From NCBI RefSeq assembly GCF_001612615.1, contig NZ_BDAU01000014.1, positions 146,436 to 210,435 on the forward strand: DNA of 64,000 nt, given 5' to 3'. Made by a program: the position numbers and the translations under genes. The notes under the pieces were generated by a model. It had not been told where the DNA came from. It did no database searches and saw only the letters and a program-made list of their open reading frames with translations. Origin of the DNA: Nocardia amikacinitolerans NBRC 108937 (GTDB lineage Bacteria > Actinomycetota > Actinomycetes > Mycobacteriales > Mycobacteriaceae). Numbering within the stretch: position 1 is the stretch's first letter; each line of letters starts with the position of its first letter. Below, one piece after another: positions 1 through 12,100 of the stretch.

Positions 1-115
1 CTGCGCCCGGCGAGTCCGGCGTTGTCGTCGGGCGGGTCGACATCCAGGCCCAGGTCGTCGTGGCCGGTGCGCAGCGCCACGTCGACACAGTTGCCGATAT
101 GCCCGTCGTACCAGG
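1..115 (-). other. Start of papain-fold toxin-type domain 8, cut by the window edge
   Basis: HIGNCVDVALRTGHDDLGLD puts the presumed nucleophile Cys9494 at 87-89, in the G-N-C context typical of the first conserved block of papain-fold toxins. The His and Asp blocks would lie to the left of base 1. This may be the real C-terminal warhead of giant A. Confidence 0.6.
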
Positions 116-3100
116 TGCCGCCCCACGGCTGGGCCGGTGACGGATCCAAGCGGTACAGCTCCTGCGGGTTCAGCTCATTCGAGATCAGCTCCGCGTTGCC
201 GCGGCCCATGTCCTCCTCGAGCTCGATGATCCGGCCGCTCGCCGGATCCATCGGCATCCGCACGTTCGTGGAGTCCTGCGCCGTAGGATCCGACAGACCG
301 GGCCGGTGCTCGTCGAAGGTGACCTCGTCGATCCGGCCCGCGGCGATCCGGCCGAAGTTGCGCAGCGCCTCGGTGGGATTCCCGGTGCGGGGGTCGTAGT
401 CGAAGTAGCTGCTGAGCACCGCCGACTCGTGGAGACGGTATTCCTCGGCGGAGGAGATCTCCGCGGCCACCCGTTTGGCGCCGAAGGCCGCCGTCGCCGG
501 ATCCATGCCGGTGCCGTATCCGGTGTACCGGCCATTGGCGCCGGGAACGTCGGCGCCGAGCCAGGTCTCCTTGTCCCGGGAAGTTGCCGCGACATAGACA
601 TTTTCGGGATCGATGCCGGTTTCGGCGGCGTGCGTCAGCGGGAGGCCCGAGGAGCCTACGATCACCAGATCGGTGACCTGGTCATCCGCGCCAGGGAGCG
701 TCGACCACGCGGTGGCGACGATGAGCGAGCCCGCGCCGTCCAGGGCGAAGACGTGCATGTCCGGTGCCGGCGTGCTGCCCTGCGCGCGAACGGCGTTGAT
801 CGCCGCGAGATCCCGGGCGAGCAGCTGTCCGTCGGCGGTCACCGAGTCGCCGTAGCCGCGCCAGGCGATGACCGCGTACTCGCGGTCGGCATCCGCGAGG
901 ACAGCGGAGTCGAACAGCTGCGTCGCGTGAATCAGATTGTCCGGCACCGTGGTAGCCGTCACGTGCACGGTGTCCGGAGCCGAGACCATGGTGGACACCG
1001 AATCGGCGGTCTCGAGGTCGCCGAAGGTGACGACGCTGCGCACCTGTCCGTCCAGCGACGGCGCGTACGTCCGCAGGTTCACCGTGGGCGAGCCGGGGAT
1101 ATCGGCGCTGTTCGCTTCCATCTCCCGCAGGTCGAAATGCAGCTCCGACAACGCCTTCCGCAGTTTGGCGGCGCCGGGCGACAGATTCTCGCCCAAGGCC
1201 AGCAGCACGCGTCGGTCGTTGTCCATCAGGTCCCGGTTGACCTGAGCCCGCACCGGGTCGGGAATGCCGTCGGCCTGGCCGATCTTGCGCGGCGCCAGTT
1301 CGATCAGCGCCGCCCGCTCGGAGGGGTCCAGTGCGTCCCACCACTGCCGATTACGGGTTGCGAGATCGCCGGATTCGCCGAGCAGATCGGTGTAGTGCTC
1401 GGCGTGCAGCAGGATGCTCGCATCGGCGTCGGCACCCAAGCGAGACAGCGCGTTTCGGACCAGCGCCTGCTGGTCGGGTGTGCCCTCGGGCGGTGTCCAC
1501 AGGGTGGGCGGAGCGCGGTCACCGTTCGCGTCCGGGTCGGTCACGCCGATCGCGAACTCCGGGTGCGCGGCCGGGTCGGCCGGGAATTCGCTGATGGGGC
1601 GCAACGGATTTCCGGCGCGATCGAAGGCGATGCCCGACATCGCCACCACGTCCGCCCCGGCCTCACCCCGCACGAACGGCCGCCAAGCGCCGTTGTTGTC
1701 GTTCAGGTCCCGCACCATGATCTGGCCGCCCCGGTTGGCCATCACATAGGCGTGCGCGCCGACACCGTTCGCGTCGGCGGCGGCATAGTGATCGACCATG
1801 ATCGCGATCGACAGCGGATCGTCCGGATCCGCCAGGCGCGCGGCCACCTCGTTCCGGCTGCCGAACGGCTGCAACCGTCCCTTCGCACGCGCTTCCAGCT
1901 GCGTACCGGTGCGCCCACCCAGCCCGGGCTCATCGGTGAACGATTGCGCGACAGCGCTGCCGGTTTCCGAGATCACCGTGTCGACAGCGTCATCCGCGCA
2001 GCGCTGCTGCGTTTCCGGTTCGGCGGACCGCTCCGGAACAATCTGCGGGGCACCACTTTCCGGATCCACGAAGCCATGCTCACCGTCGGTGACCGACGGG
2101 TCGGCCGCGCCGCGCGGCACTCCCATGGCCGTGGGCCGCGTCGCTTGTTCGCCTGCCACGACGGTGGACGGCGGCACGTTCAGGTCCGCGCGGCCGGCGG
2201 CGGAGCCCGGCACGGCACCCTCGATCCGCAACTCGGCGACGATGCTGCGCACCGTCCCGCGCTGCAGGATCTCCAGTTCCGCCTGGGACATTCCCATCTG
2301 GGTCGCGACCTGCACGATCCGCTTGCCGTCGAGATAGCGCAGCTGGGCGAAGGTCTGGCCGGGATCGCCGAGTCGGCCGATCGCCACCGTCAAGGCGTCG
2401 CGGTTGTTCCGCTGGGCCGCCCGCACGATGTCCAGCGCCGCGCCGGTGGGCAGGAACACCCCGGTCGACAGGATGTCGTGCAGGGCGAGTACGGCTTCGC
2501 GGCGTGCCTGGGCGAGCGGCCTCGGCCCCATTTCGGTGCGAAGCTCCTCGAAGGACGCACCCTCCAGATACCTGCGGGTGGCGAACGTCCCCGCACGCGT
2601 GGGCAACTGCTGGATTGCCCGTTCCAACATCGCGCGCTGGTGCCGGGCGTGCGCGGACAGGTAGGCGTCCAGCACCTCCGAATCGGGGTTCCCGGTCAGC
2701 AGCAACTCGCCCAGTAGCTTGATGATCGGCCCGAGCCGCCGCTCGACCTCGACGCCGGTGGCGCCGACCTCGGACCCGATCGCGTCGGTCGAAAGCGCAC
2801 CCTCCAGCACGAGCAGCGTGATCTGCCGATCGACCGGACCCAGCGTGCTCGGACCGAGCACCAGCCGCGAAACCATGTCCGGCTGGTCATGGTAAACCTG
2901 CCGGACGAAGGACAGGTCGGTCGCCGCCTCGGCGATCCACTGCGCCAAGTCGGTGACGGCCGCGCTGTTGGTCCGCAACACGGAAGCGACGTCGACGCCG
3001 ACGCGTTCGGCCACTTCCGCATACGGCGCCTGGTCGATCACCCGCAGGCGCACGATCTCCTGCTGCTCCGAATCCAGTCGCATGATCAGGACCTCGACCA

Positions 3101-6100
3101 AATCCGGCTCGGCACCAAGCGCGGCCTCGACGAGCGCGAGCGCGTCCGTGATGTCCACCGCTTCCTGGAGCGCCGAATTCGCCTCGGGCGCTGACGGCGC
3201 CTGGTCGGGAGCCGTCGTGTCCGGCGCGGGAACCGGGGTGGTGCCGTCCATGACCGCGGGCGCCGATGGCGCCGACTCGGTGACCGGCTGGGCCGCCGCC
3301 GCAGGATGCTGTGGTGGCGCGGGCGAGACCGGAGCCGAGGATTCCAGCTCGGCCAGCGCCGCGGTGCGGCGGTTGGTGTCGTCGGCGGCGTCAACCAACG
3401 CGTCGAGTTCCAAGAAGCGCTCGGCGACCTCGGCGCTGTCCGCGTCGGCCTGGTTCATCAGGAATCGCTCGACGCGGGTCGAATCCACCTGCCCGACAGC
3501 GATACCGAGCAGTTCGGCCAGAGTCGCGGCGGCTTCATCGCGCTCGGTGCGCAACTGCGTGAGTACCCGCGAGTCCGGGCCGAGCTCGGCGGGATCGACC
3601 TCCAGTGTCTCGGCCAGATCGTCTCGGTTGGCCCTGGTCCGCTCGAGCTCGGCGCGCGCCCGCTCCGGATCGCTGGGCAGCGCTCGCGCGGTGTCGACGG
3701 AAGCCGTTGGCGCCGACTCGGCTACCGGTGCCGCGACGACGTCGGCACCGGGAATCCCAGCGAGCAGCGTGTCGGTGTCGGTGGCCCAGGCGATATTCGA
3801 CGCGGTCAGCCAGTCGGACATCTGCCGATGCAGCTGGTGCAGTGCGGCGCCGGTCCGCAGCGGTTCGGAACCGAGATCGACGTCGGTGAGGCGGGCTCCG
3901 GCCGGGGTGAGCGACACCGTAACCCGACCGGGTTCACCGCGCACCGGATGCAGGTGCAGCCGCACGTCCACCCCGCCGGCGGTGGTCGTGACATCGGCGA
4001 CGTTCACCCAGAAGCCGTTGCCGTAACCGGCGAACAGCGATGTCGCGGTGGCCGCGTCGCCGACCAGCAACGCGTCGACGGTCGGCCCGTTCGCACCGGT
4101 CCAGACCGCGCCCTGGTTCTCCTGGTTGAAATCGACGCCGGACAGGTCGACGCCCAACCTCGTCAGCTCGTACCGCAGCTGCGCGGTGAACTTCGGATCG
4201 GCGTTGGCGTTGGAGAACGCCTGGGTGTACGGCTCGATGCTGATCACCCGGCCGTCGACGATATGCCAGATGCCGAAGCCCGCCGGTCCGGCGCCGGGAT
4301 CGCCGAGGGTGCGGAACAGTTCGTAATGCGTGGCGGCGCTCGCGGTCCTGATCTCGCCTGGCGTGGCGCCGATGATGAACCGGTCACCGGTCGCGTGGCT
4401 GTTGTACAGCTGACCGGTCTCCGCGTCGATGAACCGCCCGTCCGCGTCGACCGCCAGCCGGGTGTACACCACGCTCGCGACCGACGGCAGAACCTCCTCG
4501 AAATCGGTGTTCAGTTCGGCGATCTCGTAGGTCGGGCGGCTGGGCGCGGTGGCGGCGAGGGTGGCGTCCACCTGTGCCGGGGGCGGCGCGGCATCGGACC
4601 GCGTGGTCTCGGCGTTCCCGAGCAGGCCGTTGTAGAGGTCGGCGGCTTCCAGGACCCCGGCGTGGGTCAGCCAGTCGGTGTACAGCTCGAGCGTCTCGGG
4701 GGCGGTGTCCGGGTCGCCGGACAGGTCCCGTTGCTCCAGAACGGTTTCCAGCTCGGAGACCGGGGTGTTCAGCGCCCGTGCGAGCGCGTCGGCGAGGCGA
4801 GCGCATTCGGTGCGCAGCTCGGCCAGTCGCCGCGAATCCGCGGTCAACTCAGCAGGATCGACCGACAGCATCTCAGCCATGTCGGACAGGTTTTCGCGGG
4901 CGGCCACCAGCTGGCCATCCCGGTCCGGTTCGGCTGCCGGGCTCGGCGGGAGCATCTCGGCACACAGGTCCACGAACGCGGCCAGCTCGGACGATCCGGT
5001 CGCCGCGGCGGCGCGTCGCAGCTCGACCACGGAATCGCCGGAACTCCGTGCCGAGAAGTCGACCAGCTCGGCGACCGCCAGCAGCTCCGCCAGTTCCTGC
5101 TGCAAATGGGTATTCGTGTCTTGCAGACGCTGTCCGACCGTCGGGTCGAGCACCCCGGTGCGGAGCCCCTCGACCTGGAGTTCCTGAGTCGCGTTGTCCC
5201 ACTGCATCCGGAGGCCGATCCATCGCCGCAACTCCGGCAACCGCCCTGCGTCCACCGCCCGCTGCCACGCCGCCGCATCCATGGCTCGCAGTTGTTCCTG
5301 CACCACATCCACGGCCTGCCGCAACAGCCCGGGCCGCTGCATCAGCTCCGGTTCCACACCGAGCATTGCCGCCAATTCCGCGGTTGATGCTGCCGGTGCC
5401 GGATCCGCGTGCTGCTCGGACGCATTCGTGTTCAGTTGCTGCTGGCCATCCGTCGGCGCGACAGGTGGTGCGCCCTTCATGCCGTCCCAGTAGACGCCAC
5501 CCAGGACAAGCTCACCGAGGTGCGGGTTGTCACCAGCGATGCGCACCAGTCGGCTCGGCGTCGGATAACCGCTGGCCGGACCCGCGAGGTCGCGCTGAAG
5601 TTGTCGCAGGAGCAGCTGATCACGCGCCGTAGCGGTTTCGAGCAGCACCTCGATGCGTGCGGTCAGGAGGCCAACGGCCTGTTGCAGCAGCAGCGGGTTC
5701 CACTCGTAGCCGACACGAGCCCAGAAGATTCCACCGTCCGGTTCGCTTGCCGTCACCAGGACGCGGTCGGCTTGGTTGTGCAGGTACGCGGCATCCACCG
5801 CCTCGACGAAGGCCCTACCGAACCCTCGCCCCTGATACACCTCATCGAGATGCAGGTCGACGTGGTGCACGGTCACGGAGCCGTCGGACTCGAATCTGTA
5901 GGCCTCGGTCAACCCGCCGATCTCGTTGCCGGACTCGTCCACGACAGTCGCATGCACTTGAATGCCGTCAGCCAGGCGCCGCACCTCGAGGTCGGCCAGA
6001 CTGTACGGGCCGTACTGCCGGGCAAGGCCACTCAGCATGCCCGCCAGCTCCACAGCACTCGCACCGTCGGCGGCGGCATCGAGCACATCGCGTAGCGAGG

Positions 6101-9100
6101 GCAGTGTCGGCTCTTGCGGGCTCGGCCGCGGCCCATCGGCCTCGGTGCCGCCATCGTCCCAACGCACACCCCAGTGCGCGAGCCATGAGGTGAATCGTTG
6201 GTGGAAAGCGTTCAAGACCGCGCCGGTCCGCTCCGGCTCCTGGCCCAGTTGGACATCGGTGTACCGGCCGGTCATAGTGCCGCCGTCCGAGGTGACGGTC
6301 ACCGTGATCCGCCCCGGCTCGCCGCGGACCGGGTGCAGGTCCAAGGTCATCTCGAACCCGCCGGGCACCGGTGACGCGGAATGTACCGACACCCAGAAGA
6401 AGTCGCCGTAGCCGCCGAACAGGCGACTCGGCTCGTGCTGGACCATATAGGTGACGTCGGCCAGGGATGGAATCGCGGCGCCATCCGCCCAGACCACGCC
6501 TTGGTTCTCCAGCACCGTGGAGCCGCCCGGGTAGTTCCAGAAGGGCACCGTCCGCAGATCCACACCCATTCGGTGCAGCTCGAATCGAAGCTGCGCCACG
6601 AATTTCGGATCGTAGTTCGACTCGTGGAACACCAAGCTGAACGGCACGATCGAGACGAGCCGTCCGTCGACGATCTCGGCGACGCCGTAACCGCCGACGC
6701 CCTGCCCGGGATCCTCGTACGAGTCGTACGCATCCGAGTGCGTACCGTCCGGTGTAGTGCGGAAATCGCCGGGAGCAGTGCCGATCACGAACGGATCGCC
6801 GCCCTCGCTGCGCGTGTTGTACAGCCGATTGTCCGGCCCACGGAACAGGCCGTCGGAGTCGACGGTGAGCGCCACGACCGTCGCATCGCCGATCGCGTCG
6901 TGTTCGCTCGGCAGCGCCCTCTCGTACTCGGGCTTGCTCGGCGCGTCGATATCGGAGCCTCGGACGGGCGGTTCCGACTGCCGGTCGTCGGCGAGCGAGT
7001 TCGGGGTACTCGCGTCCTCCGTCGAGTGTTCTCCGACAGTCGTTTCCGCACCGCCGCCGAGATGCCCTGTGAAGACGACGCCCGCCGCCGTCAGCCAGGG
7101 CAGTACCACCGATTCGTGCGCGTCGGCCAGCGCGGTGGCGGCCCGCATCTGCCCTGCGCCAGGGTTCGGGTCCAGTTCGCCGAGATCTATCTCCGAGTAC
7201 CGTGCCGTGACCCTGTTGCCGTCCACCGCGAGCAGCAGCGTCACCGTGCCGCGCCGACCACCCTGCGTGGTGAGCGCCAGAGATATCGAAAGGCCCTCGT
7301 CGGTCGTGCTGATCGCGGCGGGTCGCATGGCGAAGCCGGCCCTGTCGGCACGCAAGGCCGTGAGCGCCGAGACGCCCGCCTGTTCCAGCACCGCCCGCGG
7401 TGTCTTCGCGCCGAAGTAGACGTCGTCGGCGGGCGGTGCGGCGTTCGGGTCCGCGAACCGCGGGGACAGCAGGATGGCCTGGCCGCCCTTGTACACCGTG
7501 GCCCAGAGTGCGACGGTTTGGTCGGTGCTGCCGCCGGTGAGGTGGGCCAGCGATACCTCGGTGGTGGTGGCGGCGCCGCCGCTGGTGAGCTGAGGGGTGC
7601 CGGTGGGGGCCGGTACATGGAACCATTCGCGGCCGTCGGGGTCGACCCGGTTCAGGATGACGGGTTTCCCGTTGAGTTCGAAAGTGTGTGTGCCGTCGGC
7701 GTTCTTACCGATGTAGGTGAGGGCGGCGACGTGGCCCATGGCGCCGTGGCGGTCGGCGGTGGCGCGCTGTTCGAAGAGTTTGGCGGTGGTGCCGGGGCCG
7801 GAGTCGAGCAGGCCGCGGATGAGGCGGGCGTGGGCGGTGGAGTCGGCGTCTGCGACGAAGCCCTGCACCGGTGCGCCGTTGAGCTCGGGGACGATATCGC
7901 TCCACAGCACACCCGCCAGCGACGGCTCGAGCAGATCGGCGTCGGTGACGGTGCTGCCCTGCGCCTGGTTGACGAACCGCGCGGCGACCCGCACGCAGTC
8001 GTTGTCGTGCTGGTCGAGGTAGTACCGGGTACGCGGGAAGGCGCCGTCGCCGTCGACTTCGACGGTGACCGACAGCACCTGCTCGCCTGCCCTGCCGGTG
8101 ACGCGCGCCGAGACGTGCACGCCGCCGCGGGCCAGATCGTGGTCGTTGGTCGTGAAAGACCGGGTGGCGCGGTGGACGATGTCCTTCACCTCGGCCAGCG
8201 CCTGGTCGACCTTGGCCTCGGGCCAGCCGCCCATGATGGCGCGCAGCCTGCTGTCCACCCCGTCCAGGCCCTGCACGCCGTAGTAGAGCGGGAGCGAGAA
8301 CTGGCGGGTGCGCGCCGGATCGTTGACGTTCGGGTCCAGCCCGGAGGTGAAGTCGAGCGGGTCGGCGCGGCGGCCGGTGAGGCGCTGCCAGAGCGTGCGC
8401 TTGCCGGGCAGATGCGGACGGTTGGCGTCCCAGTCGTATCCCGCCGCCTTGGCGGCCGCGTGCGCCTGATGCCCGGTCGCCTTCGGATTGCGCGCCAGGA
8501 ACTCCGCTTCGAACAGCGCGCCCTCGAGGGCGATGATGTCCTCGCGCACCGGGTGTCCATCGATCAACCGGTTCCACATGCGGACGACGTCGGCGATCCG
8601 GTTGACCTCGGAATTGCGCAGCAGGTAGTCGCGCGCCCGGTTCAGGTTCCGCACCACCTCGTCGGGGGTGCGGGTGGTGCCCGCGTGATCACGCAGCCAG
8701 GTCGAGCCGTCGGACCGCTTGGGCATGTGCGTGCCCTTGGGGTCGCGCACCCACGCCTTGCCAGGACCGCGCACCCAGCGCTTGGGGTCGCCGCCGGAGT
8801 AGGCGTCGGGGTTCGAGAGCGCGTTGTCGGCGATCCGCGCGAGCAGGCTGTCGTGCTCGTGCACGCGATTGTGTTCGAAGTCCGCGTAGGCGGCGTCGGT
8901 CTCCTGCTGAATCCGCTGGCGCGCGAGGTCGTTTGCGCGCCAGTCGGCGGCCAGGCTTTCCGGGATGTCTACGCTCTCGCCGGTGAACGGATAGACCACC
9001 GTGCCGTCCAGCCGCCGCTGCTCGGAGTTCAGCGCGACCGGCGCCAGGTCGTCGCGGTGCAGCGACTGCGGGTCGGGCTGGCCGTCGTCGAACCAGGCGT

Positions 9101-12100
9101 AGGTGCGGGTGCCACGCACCACCGGGACCAGGTGGATCCACTTGCCGTCGCGCACGGCCGGAATCCATTGCGTCACACCGGCCATGGCCTGAGCGACATG
9201 CGGATGCCGGTTCACGAAGTCCACCGACAGCGGCAGTTGGATCGACTGTCCGTGCGCGGTGTCGGCGGGCAGCCACTGGGTGGTGCGCAGGATGGTCTGG
9301 CCGATCCACGGACGGTTCTGGATGAAGTTCTTCGCCCACGGATGGGTCGGAATCCGTTGGAGGATGCCGATGATCAGGATGCGGGCGTGGAACAGGTTGA
9401 GGCCGACATCCGAACTCCACGCGTTCACGCCCTCGGGGACGTTGTAGATCGTCGGTGAGAACGGCGGATTCTGCGGGAACAGGAACCCTGGAACCTCACC
9501 GGCCTCGAACTCGTGCAGCCCGGCCATGATCTTGTCGAAGGTCGGCACCATCGACACCTTGAACAGGAACGGCGGCTGCGGGTCGGTCCACTTCTCCTTC
9601 TCCCACTTACGCGGGTGCTTGGCCGGATCCCAGGAACCGGCACGCGCGGTGAGTTCGGCGTCGGTGGACGGCAAGGCCACCGACTGCTGGTAGGCGCCGT
9701 CGGCGTCGACTTCGATCCGACGGAACCGCACGTTCACCGGGATGACCGACGAATTCGCCATGCTCAGTCGCAGATTCAGGTCGGTCTGCGGCGGCAGCGC
9801 CGCGTGCAGGGCTTGGCGGTAGCTGTTGACATCGGTGTCGGTGCCGACGACAACCGTCTCGGTGTCGATCGCCGTCGGGCTGAGCGACGGCCGGACACCG
9901 ACGCGCTCGGAGACCGGCAGCATCCCGAGGTCGTTCAGCGCGTCGAGCGCGGCCCGCCGCTCGGCGATCCGCTTGTCGAGGTATTCGGTGAGCTGGTTCT
10001 GTTCGGCTTCCAGCTGCCGGATCTGGTCGATCAGTGCGCGCAGCTGCTGGACCTGCTGGGCGCCCGGCTCCAGCGGACCCTGGTAGTCAGGGTTCAGCTG
10101 GTTGTCGTCGACGATCTGGAAGACCTCGGCCAGGGCGTTGCGCGACCTGGTGCCCGCCAGGATCTCCTGGGTGAGCGCGGCGCGCAGCTCGATCAGCGGA
10201 CCCGGTGGGGTCTTCTCGTGCAGCACCGTCTGCGTGGCTTCCAGCTGCGCGAGCGCGTGCACCGCGTCCCGCAGTTTCAGCCGCAGCACGGCCAGATCGG
10301 CCTGCTTGGCGCGCGAAGATGCCCGGGTGTCGACAGGTTCCGCTTCCAGATCGCGGATGGCCTGCCGCAGCGTCCGCACCGCGGTCTGGCCGCGGGCGAT
10401 CTGCTGATCGAGAGTGCGGTCGAGCTGCTGGGCGTGGTCGACCCGATCGCGGAGCTCGAACGCCGCGGTGAGGTTGTCGACCAGCTCCAGATCCCTACGG
10501 AACTGGGCACTTTCGGTCTCGCCGCCCAGTTCGCCGTCCAGCTGCGCCTGCAAGGCGGCGACCTGCGTCCCCAGCTCCGCGAGCCGCGCCCGCGTCTGCG
10601 CCTCGGTCTGGTTCAGCGCGTCCTCGTGCGCCCGCACCGCGGCGACGCGGGCCGCTTCGGCCTCCGCCTTGGCGAGTTCCGCTGTCTCGGTGAACTGTTC
10701 GGCTTGCGTCGACAGAACCTGCGCGTCCCCGGGACGACCAGCCTCGATCGCCTCCAGCGACTGCGCTACCAAGCGCATGGATTCCGCGCGCGCCGCGGTC
10801 TCGCGGGCCAGGGCGTCGGACATCTCGGCGCGCAACGCGGCGATCCGCGCGGGCGGCGGCGCGTGCGCGGGCGGTTGCCGGTGCGCGGGGACCGGCGAGT
10901 TCTGGTCCGGCGTCTGGCCGATTCGCAGCTCGGCGTCGGGCTGCGCGGCAGTGCGATCGCCGACGTTCTCGACGACTTCGCCCTCGTGCCAGACCACCGC
11001 CCAGGTGCTGCCGGTTTCCTCAGGCGTGCCATGGGTCAGGTCCAGCAGCGTGACGGTGTCACCAGCCCGAGTGGTGAACCAGGCAACGCCGTGATCGTCG
11101 GTGCGCTGGTAGGTGACCGGGACGCCGTCCACCTCGAAGTTGTTCTCGCCCAAATACTTCACCGTGTAGGAGTGCGCGCCCACGCCGTGGCGATCCTCGG
11201 TCGTGCGCTGATCGAGCACCCAGGCGATCGACCCGGGCCCGGCGCGATGCATCAGACCGTCGATCAGGTTGGCGTGCGCCGACATGCCGGGGTGATCGAA
11301 GCCCTCGGCCACGGCGCCGTGCAAGCTCGCCTGCGCATCGGACCACGAGGTGCCCGACAGGTTGTCGGGATCCAGGGCGGGCACGGTGACGACGTTCGGC
11401 CGCTCCGGCGTGTTCTGGTCGTCGGCCACCCGCGTCATCGAATCCACGAAGCAGGTGTTGATGCCGGTGTTGTACTCGCTGAGCGCCGGGTTCACGAGTA
11501 CCCGCAGCGCGGGGTAGTCCCGGCCGAGCAGCGGCAGCAGGAAACCACCGAGGCGCATGGCGATATTGGAGCCCGAGCTGTGGCCCTTCGTCGGAATCTC
11601 GCGCTCGTCGAAGGACTGCTGGAGCTGTTCGATCGGTTCGACAGCCTGGCCGTCCGGCTTGATCCCGACGAAGCCGGGGCACACGCCGTTGCGGGTGTCG
11701 CGGCGAATCTCCATGGTTTCGCCGGTGATTCGCACCTTGGTGATCTTCTGGTTCGGGATGTCGAACTCGATGGCGAACTGCGGTGGGTTCCGCGGCGCGG
11801 TGAACTTGCCCAGAGTGCTGAAGGTGACACCGGCCATCACGCTGAACTGGCTGGTGAACTGGAACAAGGCGTGCTGAATGCTCGCCCACGACCAGCCCGC
11901 GATCACGTCCGCGTGCTCGGACAGACTCGTCAGGAACCCGCGCAACACCAGCGCGATGCTCTCCATGTTGGTCGCCGCGCTGAGCACCGTCTTGTCGCCC
12001 TGCGCGTTGTACACACCGACCGAATGCGCGGGCAGATCCAGCTCTTCGCGCCGATTCGGCGGGATCGCCTCCAGCAGCGGTTTGCGGTCGGCGGACCGTT

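Larger units (their letters stand above)
7440..11490 (-). repeat. Giant A 4-kb internal duplication, copy 2
   Basis: Repeats copy 1 in order: papain fold 5, coiled coil (10870-9960), VVVGTDTDVNSYRQAL, KHPRKWEKEKW...FDKIMAGLHEFE, VPEGVNAWSSDVGLNLFH, WIPAVRDGKWIHLVP, SGGDPKRWVRGPG, KRTLWQRLTG and papain fold 6. Catalytic cysteines of paired domains are 5,298 and 5,292 bp apart, so internal spacing is conserved almost exactly. Confidence 0.85.
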
